Assembly (NCBI GenBank): GCA_937860285.1
Contig: CALMBS010000199.1
Span: 1 to 8,405, forward strand
Length of the DNA stretch: 8,405 nucleotides
Direction of reading: 5' to 3'
Origin: an uncultured Chloroflexota bacterium
GTDB taxonomy: Bacteria > Chloroflexota > Dehalococcoidia > UBA2247 > RBG-13-53-26
Shown here: positions 1 through 6,156 of the stretch, piece by piece
How positions within the stretch are numbered: position 1 is the first letter of the stretch
Layout: every line of letters begins with the position of its first letter
Notes under the pieces: generated by a model
Databases searched by the model: none
What the model saw: only the letters and a program-made list of their open reading frames with translations
Told to the model about the DNA's origin: nothing
Made by a program: the position numbers and the translations under genes

Positions 1-1981
1 AGCTGCCCCAGATGCCGTGCAGGTCGCTGGTGGTGCCGCTGGCCATGGTGCTCCAGCCGGAGCCATCGAAGTGCACGATCGTGCCGCCATCCCCGGCGGC
101 GAAGACATTGTCCGAGGAGGCGCCCCAGATGCTGTTGACGGCGCCCGAGGCGACTCCGGAGACCGGGCTCCAGGAAACGCCGTCATAGTGGCGGATGGCG
201 CCGTCCTGGCCCACGGCGTAGACGTCAGACGTGCCCGTTCCCGCAGCCAGTAGCGCGTCCGCCATGGCCCGCATCTCGGCCGGGGAGTTCCAGAGCAGCG
301 TGGTGGTGTTGTCCCGGACCTCATCGGTCAGGTACTCGCCCGCAGCCATCGGCGCCAGTGCGTCGTAGGACTTGGTGAGGCCGTCTCTCAGCCAGTACAG
401 CCCGGCCACCTCTTCCAGGCCGTTGGCGGCCTGGCGCAGCCCGGAGACCAGGGTGTCCCGGGAGGCCGTGGCTGGCCCGGTGGCGACCAGCTCATCGGCA
501 GCATCGCGCAGGTCGACGGCCGTGGCCATGAGCGTCGTGGCCGTGGTCCGGCACTGGTCCGTGGTGACCGTGGCATTGTCGACAATGGTCTGCAGGGCGG
601 CCTGCGTCTGGCCCAGGCCGGTCCTCAGCCAGTAGAGCCCGTGGTACAGTCCGGCCACTTCGTCCAGGCCGCCGGCAGCCTGCTGCAGCCCGTCGATGAG
701 CGTCGGCCTCTGGTCGACCGTGCCCGGCCCGGTGGCTACCAGCAGGTCGGCCGCTGCCCGGAGCTCCGGCGCGGTGGCCTGAAGAAGCGCAATGGTCGCC
801 TGGCGCGTCTCCGGGGACAGAACCTGGCCGTTGACTATGGGCAGCAGGGCGTTGCGCGTCTGGGTGAGACCCTCTCTGAGCCAGTAGAGCCCGGCCACCT
901 CTTCCAGGCCGTTGGCGGTGTCGCGCAGCCCGCCGATGAGGGTCGGCCTTTGATCGACTGTGCCCGGCCCGGTGGCTACCAGGAGGTCAGCCGCCTTACG
1001 GAGCTTGGGGGCGGTGTCGCGCAGCATCTGGGCCGTCGTCCCGCAGTCCTCGGTGCTGACGGCCTGGTTCTCCACTATCGGTCTCAGGGCGGCATTCGTC
1101 CTGGCGATGCCTTCTCTGAGCCAGTAGAGGCCGGCCACCTCTTCCAGGCCGTTGGCGGTGTCGCGCAGGCCGGCGATCAGATCTGGCCTGGCCGAGGTAC
1201 CCGGCCCCGTGGCCTCCAGGCTATCGGCCGCCACCCGAAGCGGCGGGGCCGTGGCCTGGAGGTCGGCCACGGTGGTGCGGATGATCTCTTCACTCACGGT
1301 CTGGTTGTCAGCTATCGGCGCCAGGGCGCCCTGGAGCTTGCCCAGGGCATCCCGCAGCAGCAGGGTCCCGGCCAGCTCCTCGGACCCGTCGATGGCCTGC
1401 AGCATTCCGTCCAGGGTGGTGGACCCGGTGGCGGTCAGAAGCGTGCCCGACAGGCTGTTGGCCACATCGGTGAGGTTATCGGCCGAAGCCAGCAGCCCGG
1501 CGGCGGCCTGGGCCAGCTGAGCGGAGGTCGCGTTCTCGTCGAGCGCCAGCTCGATGGCATCGACCATCTGCTCCAGCGCGCCGACGGTCGCCGGCAGGCC
1601 CTCGCGGAGGGCCGGGTCATAGTACTGCACGCCCTTGACCACACCCGATTCCATGAGGGGCTGCAGCCTGGCGTAGAGGCCGTCGACGTAGGCCCAGAAC
1701 TCGGCGTCATCGGCGGTGTAAGCATTGGAGGTGATGACGGCGTTCTCCACCTTGTACGCGGCCTGGGGGAAGCGCTCGATGAACAGCTCGTCCGCCAGCT
1801 TGGACTCGGTTCCGGTGGTGAACTTGGTGACGGTGGTCATGTTCTTGGTCAGCACCCCGGCGAAGAGGCCGCCGCCGATGGCCAGGAGCATGACCCAGGT
1901 GAGGACCGTGGCCCAGGGGTGGCGGGCGCAGCGGCGCGCCAGTCTCTCGAAGAAGCTACCGTTACCGTTGTTCGATGCCAT
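1..1981 (-). CDS. Giant MMPL/RND-like membrane protein with helical repeats and beta-propeller repeats (5' part; 3' end outside window)
   Basis: Seen: a frame open for 660 codons without a stop, checked codon by codon from ATG 1981-1979 to the left edge. A strong Shine-Dalgarno (AGGGGAGGGG) lies just upstream. Residues 1-20 are polar and Arg-rich (RLARRCAR). Residues 22-44 form one hydrophobic helix (PWATVLTWVMLLAIGGGLFA). Then comes an ES..A...F..RFP-like stretch (residues 58-71), as in the N-terminus of MMPL/RND transporters just after TM1. Residues about 80-198 are helical and Ala-rich. Residues 199-583 are tandem ~80-residue helical repeats. Residues 585-660 are 38-residue propeller repeats (SDVYAVG.DG...HYDG..W). 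Family knowledge: MMPL proteins have TM1, a periplasmic porter domain, then TM2-6. Inference: the first extracytoplasmic loop is hugely expanded here and the remaining TM helices lie beyond the window. Alternatives are a YhgE/Pip-like protein or a single-anchor surface protein. Substrate unknown. The MMPL assignment rests on the N-terminus only. Confidence 0.75.
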   Translation of the reverse strand, partial: MASNNGNGSFFERLARRCARHPWATVLTWVMLLAIGGGLFAGVLTKNMTTVTKFTTGTESKLADELFIERFPQAAYKVENAVITSNAYTADDAEFWAYVDGLYARLQPLMESGVVKGVQYYDPALREGLPATVGALEQMVDAIELALDENATSAQLAQAAAGLLASADNLTDVANSLSGTLLTATGSTTLDGMLQAIDGSEELAGTLLLRDALGKLQGALAPIADNQTVSEEIIRTTVADLQATAPPLRVAADSLEATGPGTSARPDLIAGLRDTANGLEEVAGLYWLREGIARTNAALRPIVENQAVSTEDCGTTAQMLRDTAPKLRKAADLLVATGPGTVDQRPTLIGGLRDTANGLEEVAGLYWLREGLTQTRNALLPIVNGQVLSPETRQATIALLQATAPELRAAADLLVATGPGTVDQRPTLIDGLQQAAGGLDEVAGLYHGLYWLRTGLGQTQAALQTIVDNATVTTDQCRTTATTLMATAVDLRDAADELVATGPATASRDTLVSGLRQAANGLEEVAGLYWLRDGLTKSYDALAPMAAGEYLTDEVRDNTTTLLWNSPAEMRAMADALLAAGTGTSDVYAVGQDGAIRHYDGVSWSPVSGVASGAVNSIWGASSDNVFAAGDGGTIVHFDGSGWSTMASGTTSDLHGIWGS
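2..229 (-). repeat. Two 38-residue beta-propeller-type repeats (114 bp each)
   Basis: Residues 585-622 (229-116) and 623-660 (115-2) of the large gene align without gaps: SD(V/N)(Y/V)...G.(D/G)G.I.H(Y/F)DG..W......G......IWG(A/S)S. The period of 38 residues, with DG.I.H.DG and a closing IWG, is typical of propeller blades seen in extracellular proteins. The array continues past the left edge, so the number of blades is not visible. It directly follows the last helical repeat. Confidence 0.8.
230..1387 (-). repeat. Tandem ~240-bp repeats encoding ~80-residue helical units
   Basis: Within the large minus-strand gene, units lie at 1387-1151 (79 residues), 1150-911 (80), 910-671 (80), 670-422 (83) and 421-about 230 (shortened). 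Each carries the pattern GLEEVAGLYWLR.G, then AL.PIV.N, then TAP.LR.AAD.LVATGPGT, then R.TLI.GLR.TAN. The first unit is the most diverged. DNA similarity is high: 38 bases are identical at 891-928 and 1131-1168, exactly 240 bases apart, and 28 of them recur at 402-429. This points to recent in-frame duplication or homogenisation. The fourth unit has a 3-residue insertion (GLYHGLYW), which looks like a small slippage duplication. The pattern suggests amphipathic helices packing as a stalk or coiled bundle. Function unknown. Confidence 0.9.
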
Positions 1982-2226
1982 GGCCCCTCCCCTGCGGACG
2001 ACCTTCAGGAGTCCGTCCGCGGCCTGTACCCGGCGGGCGTGCCGGCATTTGACTGCCAAACCAGTCTGGCCGGACACGGCTTCCGCCCATGTCGCGGTGG
2101 TGCCGGAGCCGCATGCGCAGACGGCTCGTCACTCCCTTCTAGCACGGGGGCGTCGCTGGTATGTCTCATCGGACCGTGGCTCCATCACAGAATGCTCACA
2201 TTGCCGAATGCGGGCCCGGAGCCGGG

Positions 2227-2258
2227 CCGCCGGCGCGGTGCGGTGGCGCCGCCGGCGG
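2227..2258. repeat. GC-only inverted repeat upstream of the pyrD promoter
   Basis: CCGCCGGCG (2227-2235) and CGCCGGCGG (2250-2258) are perfect 9-base reverse complements separated by 14 bases. There is no T tract on either side, so it does not look like an intrinsic terminator. It ends 12 bases before the -35 box. It could be a protein-binding site, or chance in a very GC-rich stretch. Confidence 0.4.
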
Positions 2259-2270
2259 GGCGCCGCCCAC

Positions 2271-2300
2271 TTGCGGCGCGCGACCCAATGCCCCTACAAT
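2271..2300 (+). promoter_or_regulatory. Sigma70-type promoter for pyrD
   Basis: TTGCGG at 2271-2276 and TACAAT at 2295-2300 are separated by 18 bases. The -10 box matches consensus at 5 of 6 positions and stands out in a GC-rich background. The predicted transcript start is near 2307, giving about a 30-base leader with AAGGAGG before GTG 2338. Confidence 0.65.
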
Positions 2301-2320
2301 ACGGGACGGCGGACGCCTGC

Positions 2321-2327
2321 AAGGAGG
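2321..2327 (+). promoter_or_regulatory. Ribosome binding site that sets the pyrD start
   Basis: AAGGAGG lies 10 bases before GTG 2338, with a second purine-rich GAGGAAG directly against the start. It favours GTG 2338 over the in-frame ATG at 2161, which lies upstream of the promoter. Confidence 0.7.
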
Positions 2328-2337
2328 GACGAGGAAG

Positions 2338-3282
2338 GTGAACCTGGCGGTGCAGCTGGCTCCCGGCAGACCCCGCGGGCTGCGGCTGGCCAACCCGGTG
2401 ATGACCGCGTCCGGCACCTTCGGCTACGGCACGGAGTATGCCGATTTTGTGGATATCCAGCGCCTGGGCGCCATCGTCTGCAAGGGGACTACCCTGGAGC
2501 CGCGGGAGGGCAATCCGCCCCCGCGGCTGGCCGAGACCCCGGCCGGGCTTCTCAACTCCATCGGCCTCCAGAACATCGGCGTTGAGGCCCTGGTCCGGGA
2601 GCGGGCGCCGGTGTGGGCCGCCTGGAAGGTGCCGGTCATCGTCAACATCGCCGGCGAGAGCATCGAGGACTACGCCCGGCTGGCCGCCCGTCTGGATGCG
2701 GTGGCCGGCGTCGGCGGCCTGGAGGTCAACATCGGCTGCCCCAACGTGAAGTCCGGGGGCATGGAGTTCGGGACGGACCCGAAGGCGGCGGCCTCCGTCA
2801 CCGCCGCGGTGCGGAAGGCCACCTCCCTGCCCGTCATCGTCAAGCTGACCCCCAACGTCACCAGCATCGTGGAGATCGCCGTCGCGGCCGCGGAGGCCGG
2901 CGCCGACGCCCTGTGCCTCATCAACACCCTGCGGGGAATGGCCATCGACGTCTCCGCCCGGAGACCTTCACTGGGCAACATCTGCGGCGGCCTGTCGGGC
3001 CCGGCCATCAGGCCGGTGGCGCTGCACATGGTCTACCAGGTGTGCGGCGCGGTGCAGCTGCCGGTCATTGGCTGCGGCGGCATCATGTCGGCCCGGGACG
3101 CCCTGGAGTTCATCATGGCCGGGGCCAGCGCCGTGGAGGTGGGCACGGCCCAGTTCGTCAATCCCCGGGCCGTGCTGGACGTGCTGGAGGGGATCGAGGA
3201 CTTCATGCGGCAGGAGGGGATTGGGGACATGGCCGGGCTGGTCGGCGCCGCGCGGCGGGACGGCCCGGGTTGGGTTACATAA
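2338..3282 (+). CDS. pyrD: Dihydroorotate dehydrogenase, class 1B-like
   Basis: Oxidises dihydroorotate to orotate, the fourth step of pyrimidine synthesis, using FMN in the cytoplasm. The protein is 314 residues from GTG 2338, the family's usual size. Seen: N-terminal NPVMTASGTFGYG; KGTT followed by NPPPRLAETPAGLLNSIGLQN; VNIGCPNVK with Cys134 at the position of the catalytic base Cys of class 1 enzymes (class 2 uses Ser); VIVKLTPN; INTLRGMAID; and the C-terminal FMN-phosphate site IGCGGIMSARDALEFIMAGA then VEVGTAQF. The Cys and the overall pattern fit class 1B (PyrDB). Family knowledge: PyrDB normally works with the FAD/2Fe-2S subunit PyrK to pass electrons to NAD+. No pyrK is in this window, so it must lie elsewhere or another acceptor is used. 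Transcribed from its own promoter; prfA begins 28 bases downstream. Confidence 0.95.
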   Translation: MNLAVQLAPGRPRGLRLANPVMTASGTFGYGTEYADFVDIQRLGAIVCKGTTLEPREGNPPPRLAETPAGLLNSIGLQNIGVEALVRERAPVWAAWKVPVIVNIAGESIEDYARLAARLDAVAGVGGLEVNIGCPNVKSGGMEFGTDPKAAASVTAAVRKATSLPVIVKLTPNVTSIVEIAVAAAEAGADALCLINTLRGMAIDVSARRPSLGNICGGLSGPAIRPVALHMVYQVCGAVQLPVIGCGGIMSARDALEFIMAGASAVEVGTAQFVNPRAVLDVLEGIEDFMRQEGIGDMAGLVGAARRDGPGWVT

Positions 3283-3299
3283 AGACGAATTGCTATAAT
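3270..3299 (+). promoter_or_regulatory. Extended -10 promoter for prfA overlapping the pyrD stop codon
   Basis: TTGGGT at 3270-3275 is 18 bases from a perfect TATAAT at 3294-3299. TG stands at 3291-3292, making TGCTATAAT, an extended -10. The -35 box lies in the last codons of pyrD. Usual spacing puts the transcript start at about 3305-3307, only 4-6 bases before the prfA ATG at 3311. An AGGTAGG sequence (3302-3308) would then be mostly outside this transcript but present in readthrough mRNA from pyrD. Confidence 0.7.
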
Positions 3300-3310
3300 C
3301 TAGGTAGGAC

Positions 3311-4378
3311 ATGGCAGACAGCTTTCTGGACAAACTCGAGGCGGTGGACCGGCGCTACGAAGAGCTGAACCAGCTGATGGCGTCCGGGGCCGGGCAGTGG
3401 CAGGCGCTCTCCAAGGAGCAGGCCGGGATTGGCCCCATTGTGGAGAAGTACCGCCAGTATAAGACGGTGGTGAAGGAGCTGGGGGAGGCGGAGCAGCTGC
3501 TCCGGGACCACCTTGACCCCGAGATGGAGGACCTGGCCGAGCAGGAAGTGGAGACCCTGAAGAAGCGTCGGGACGGGCTGGTGGAAGAGCTCAGGCTGGC
3601 CCTGCTGCCGCGGGACGTCACCAGCGAGAAGGACGCCATCATGGAGATCCGCGCCGGGACCGGTGGGGAGGAGGCGGCCCTGTTCGCCGGGGACCTCTTC
3701 CGTATGTACCAGCGGTATGCCCAGAACCACGGCTGGAAGGTCGAGGTGGTGGACAGCAGCCAGAGCGAGCGGGGCGGTTTCAAGGAGATCATCTTCGAGG
3801 TCAAGGGCAAGAGCGCCTACGGCCGCCTGAAGCACGAACGCGGGGTGCACCGCGTGCAGCGGGTGCCCGTCACGGAGGCCAGCGGGCGCATCCACACCTC
3901 CACGGCGACGGTGATCGTCATGCCGGAAGTGGAAGAGGTGGATTTCGACCTGAAGCCGGAGGACCTGAAGGTGGAGTTCTACCATGCCAGCAGTGCCGGG
4001 GGGCAGAACGTCAACAAGGTGGCCACGGCGGTACGCATAATGCATATCCCCACCGGGATCGTGGCCAGCTGCCAGGACGAGCGTTTCCAGCTGCGCAACC
4101 GCCAGAAGGCCATGGCCGTCCTGCGGGCCCGGGTCAAGGACCACGAGGAGCGCAAGAAGCAGGAGGAGCTCTCCAAGGAGAGGCGCTCCCAGGTGGGCTC
4201 CGCGGAGCGGGCGGAGAAGATACGGACCTACAATTACCCCCAGAACCGGATCACGGACCACCGAGTGGGGCTGACCGTCCACAAGCTGGCCCTGGTCCTG
4301 GAAGGGGACCTGGATGAGCTCATCGATGCGGTGGCGGCCGATGAAAGGGCCCGGCAGCTAGAGGAAGCCGTTGCGTGA
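3311..4378 (+). CDS. prfA: Peptide chain release factor 1
   Basis: Recognises UAA and UAG in the ribosomal A site and triggers release of the finished peptide. The 355-residue length is standard. Seen in order: an N-terminal helical domain (MADSFLDKLEAVDRRYEELN); the linker MEIRAGTGGEEAALFAGDL; the codon-recognition tripeptide PVT (residues 186-188) within VQRVPVTEASGRIHTS, a P-x-T signature of RF1, whereas RF2 has SPF; the catalytic GGQ (residues 230-232) in SSAGGQNVNK; and the C-terminal RTYNYPQNRITDHRVGLT. Gln232 is the expected target of the downstream PrmC. Start ATG 3311 agrees with the family N-terminus. The last 4 bases are shared with prmC. Confidence 0.97.
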   Translation: MADSFLDKLEAVDRRYEELNQLMASGAGQWQALSKEQAGIGPIVEKYRQYKTVVKELGEAEQLLRDHLDPEMEDLAEQEVETLKKRRDGLVEELRLALLPRDVTSEKDAIMEIRAGTGGEEAALFAGDLFRMYQRYAQNHGWKVEVVDSSQSERGGFKEIIFEVKGKSAYGRLKHERGVHRVQRVPVTEASGRIHTSTATVIVMPEVEEVDFDLKPEDLKVEFYHASSAGGQNVNKVATAVRIMHIPTGIVASCQDERFQLRNRQKAMAVLRARVKDHEERKKQEELSKERRSQVGSAERAEKIRTYNYPQNRITDHRVGLTVHKLALVLEGDLDELIDAVAADERARQLEEAVA

Positions 4379-5229
4379 TCCTCAGGGAAGCGCTGCGCCA
4401 GGCTGAAGCCCGCATCGCCGCCGGCAGCATCCCCGATGCCCGCCTTGAGGCCGAGCTGCTGCTGATGCATGCGCTCCGCGTGGAGCGGGCCGAGCTCTAC
4501 GCCCGGCTGGAAGACCCATTACCGCCGGCGGCGGAGGACCGCTTCCAGGCGCTGGTCGACAGGAGGCTCCGGCACGAGCCGGCGGCCTACATCCGGGGCC
4601 GGGCCTGGTTCTACGGCATCGAGCTGGTGGTTGACCACCGGGTGCTGGTCCCCCGGGCGGAGACGGAGCTCCTGGTGGAGACGGTGCTGGGCCTGGTGAA
4701 GGAACGGTTCGCGGAGGGACAGCCGTGCACCATCGCGGACGTGGGCACCGGCAGCGGCGCCATAGCCGTGGCCCTGGCCCTGCACCTTCCCGGGGCCCGC
4801 ATCTGGGCCACCGATGTCTCGCCGGCGGCGCTGGAAGTGGCCCGCGTCAATAGCGTCAGGCGCGGTGTTCAGGACCGGGTGGAGCTGCTCCCTGGCGACC
4901 TGCTGGCGCCCCTGCCTGGAACAGTGGATATCATCGCGGCCAATCTGCCCTATGTCAGGGACGCCGACATCCCCGGGCTGGCTCCCGAGGTCAGGGACTA
5001 CGAGCCGCTGTCGGCGCTGGCCGGGGGCCCCGACGGGCTGGACGTGGTGCGGAGGCTGCTGGCCGGGGTGAGGGACTACCTGCGGCCCCGGGGAGCAGTC
5101 GTGCTGGAGATCGGCCTGGGACAGGCGGAGCCGGCCGTCTTCCTGGCCTGGAAGCATCTGCCGGGGTGCGCGGCGGACCTGGTCCGGGACTTCGCCGGCA
5201 TCGAGCGGGTGCTGCGGATCCTGACCTGA
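4375..5229 (+). CDS. prmC: Release factor glutamine N5-methyltransferase
   Basis: Uses S-adenosylmethionine to methylate the side chain of the GGQ glutamine in release factors, here presumably Gln232 of the adjacent RF1. The 284 residues start at GTG 4375, overlapping the prfA stop (GTGA), with GAGGAAG 7 bases upstream; translational coupling is likely. Seen: an N-terminal helical substrate-binding domain (about 1-90); then Y(I)RG...F(Y)G and V(D)HRVLVPRAETELLVE; the SAM loop DVGTGSG (122-128); TDVSP; and a substrate-binding motif reading NLPY (190-193) where the family usually has NPPY. EPLSALAGGPDGLDVVRRLL and the C-terminal half are normal for the family. The P-to-L change is in the residue next to the Asn that holds the target Gln; the Asn, second Pro and Tyr are kept, so activity is probably retained. 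Confidence 0.95.
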   Translation: MILREALRQAEARIAAGSIPDARLEAELLLMHALRVERAELYARLEDPLPPAAEDRFQALVDRRLRHEPAAYIRGRAWFYGIELVVDHRVLVPRAETELLVETVLGLVKERFAEGQPCTIADVGTGSGAIAVALALHLPGARIWATDVSPAALEVARVNSVRRGVQDRVELLPGDLLAPLPGTVDIIAANLPYVRDADIPGLAPEVRDYEPLSALAGGPDGLDVVRRLLAGVRDYLRPRGAVVLEIGLGQAEPAVFLAWKHLPGCAADLVRDFAGIERVLRILT

Positions 5230-5244
5230 GGCGGCGCCTGCCCC

Positions 5245-6144
5245 CTACTCCCAGAGGGCCACCAGGTACTTGGCCATGTTCTTCGCCTTCACCATGGCCT
5301 GGTCCACGTTCATCAGGCCTTCCTCGGTGACAATGCGGGTGATCAGCGCGGCCGGAACCACCTCGAAGCCCTCCTCCAGCCACAGGTGCCGCCCGGCGAG
5401 GCGCAGGGCGCTGAACTTGGTGGACTCGCAGACCACGTAGAAGGGGATCCGCCTGGCATGGGCCGCCTCCGCGATGACCATGGTGGGCGCCCCGTTGATG
5501 AGCGAGCCGTTGTCCAGGATGCTGTCGGCGCCGACCATGACCTTGTTGGATTTCGCCACGGAATCGGCGATGGATCTGGGGCTGTCAGGGATCACCTTGA
5601 CCGGGACGTTCTCGGCCTTCAGCCTTTCGGCCATGGCCTCGCCGTATGCCTTGCCGTCGCTGGTCCGGGACTCCGCCACGTAGACGCCGAACTCCTTGCC
5701 GGCCAGCCTGGCGGCCCGGAGGCTCTCCACGACGGTGGCGCTGTCGCTGCAGGAGAGCAGGATGTCCTCATCTTCCACCACCTGCGACCCGTGCTCGGCC
5801 AGCCGGTTGAGGGCGCCCCGGCGGGCCTTGACGATCCTCTCGCCGTTGCGGATGGCGAAGGCCCGGAGGGCATCCAGGCCGGCCTCGACCTCCGGCCCGT
5901 GGGAGGTTTCGTAGAACCACTGCGCCACCAGGTTCCCGATAGGCGCCATGGGCGGCCTGGCCTCCGCCAGCTCCCTGGCCACGCCTTTCATATCGTTCAG
6001 GAAGGTGGCGGTGGTGCCGGCGCTGCTCTTCCCGGCGGCCAGCCGGACGGCGCCGATGGCGCGGAGGGACAGCCAGCTGGCGCTGTGGTCCTTGTCCTGG
6101 CGTATTTCCTCGATCATCTGGGCGACTTCCGGATCAAGGGCCAC
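5245..6144 (-). CDS. eIF-2B alpha/beta/delta-family protein, ribose-1,5-bisphosphate isomerase-like
   Basis: A 299-residue protein read from GTG 6144-6142, chosen because AGGAGG stands 6 bases upstream; a longer open frame to 6417 overlaps the preceding gene and lacks family character. Seen: a helical N-terminal part (1-100) with an SSAGTTATFLND stretch (40-51), then the Rossmann-like C-terminal part: DEDILLSCSDSATVVESL (125-142), VYVAESRTSDGKAYGEAMA, KVMVGADSILDNGSLING (201-218) and FYVVCESTKFS. Family knowledge: in MtnA and archaeal ribose-1,5-bisphosphate isomerase a Cys and an Asp in these two motifs are catalytic; both are present (Cys132, Asp207). So an isomerase acting on a ribose 1-phosphate-type substrate is likelier than a GTP-exchange role, which has no clear bacterial meaning. 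The exact substrate cannot be read from sequence. It is the second gene of an operon with the MBL hydrolase and converges on prmC with 15 bases between stops. Confidence 0.85.
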   Translation of the reverse strand: MALDPEVAQMIEEIRQDKDHSASWLSLRAIGAVRLAAGKSSAGTTATFLNDMKGVARELAEARPPMAPIGNLVAQWFYETSHGPEVEAGLDALRAFAIRNGERIVKARRGALNRLAEHGSQVVEDEDILLSCSDSATVVESLRAARLAGKEFGVYVAESRTSDGKAYGEAMAERLKAENVPVKVIPDSPRSIADSVAKSNKVMVGADSILDNGSLINGAPTMVIAEAAHARRIPFYVVCESTKFSALRLAGRHLWLEEGFEVVPAALITRIVTEEGLMNVDQAMVKAKNMAKYLVALWE

Positions 6145-6150
6145 GGCACA

Positions 6151-6156
6151 CCTCCT
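6151..6156 (-). promoter_or_regulatory. Ribosome binding site overlapping the upstream gene's stop
   Basis: AGGAGG on the minus strand (6156-6151) shares one base with the TGA stop (6158-6156) of the MBL gene and lies 6 bases before GTG 6144. It fixes the start of the eIF-2B-like gene and indicates coupled translation. Confidence 0.8.

Larger units (their letters stand above)
1982..2337. other. Divergent intergenic region between the exporter-like gene and pyrD
   Basis: These 356 bases hold no convincing gene. On the minus strand, AGGGGAGGGG at 1993-1984 is the ribosome binding site of the large gene, with 4 bases between GGAGG and its ATG. I found no clear -35/-10 pair for that gene. On the plus strand are a GC-only inverted repeat (2227-2258), a sigma70-type promoter (2271-2300) and the pyrD ribosome binding site (2321-2327). 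GAATGC occurs twice in direct orientation (2190-2195, 2206-2211), 16 bases apart, of unknown meaning. Frames open through this region on the plus strand are upstream extensions of pyrD or shadows. Confidence 0.7.

Noticed and set aside
402..1168. Regularly spaced identical stretches as a possible CRISPR or mobile repeat
   Set aside because: The spacing of about 240 bases keeps the reading frame and corresponds to protein repeats. There are no short unique spacers.
2161..2337. Upstream extension of pyrD to ATG 2161
   Set aside because: The added 59 residues are low-complexity Gly/Ala/Pro/Arg. The frame crosses the TTGCGG/TACAAT promoter, and AAGGAGG supports GTG 2338.
641..2341. Long plus-strand open frame (566 codons) opposite the large minus-strand gene
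   Set aside because: It mirrors the repeats of the real gene on the other strand, has no recognisable domain, and runs through the divergent intergenic region into the pyrD start. Codon-by-codon reading of the minus frame gives TM, repeat and propeller motifs.
3293..4282. Long minus-strand open frame opposite prfA
   Set aside because: Shadow of prfA, which has all RF1 motifs. The minus translation is Leu/His-rich without any domain.
5229..5239. Short palindrome AGGCGGCGCCT between the convergent genes as a terminator
   Set aside because: It forms at best a 4-bp stem with a 3-base loop and has no T tract on either strand. No intrinsic terminator is evident in the 15-base gap.
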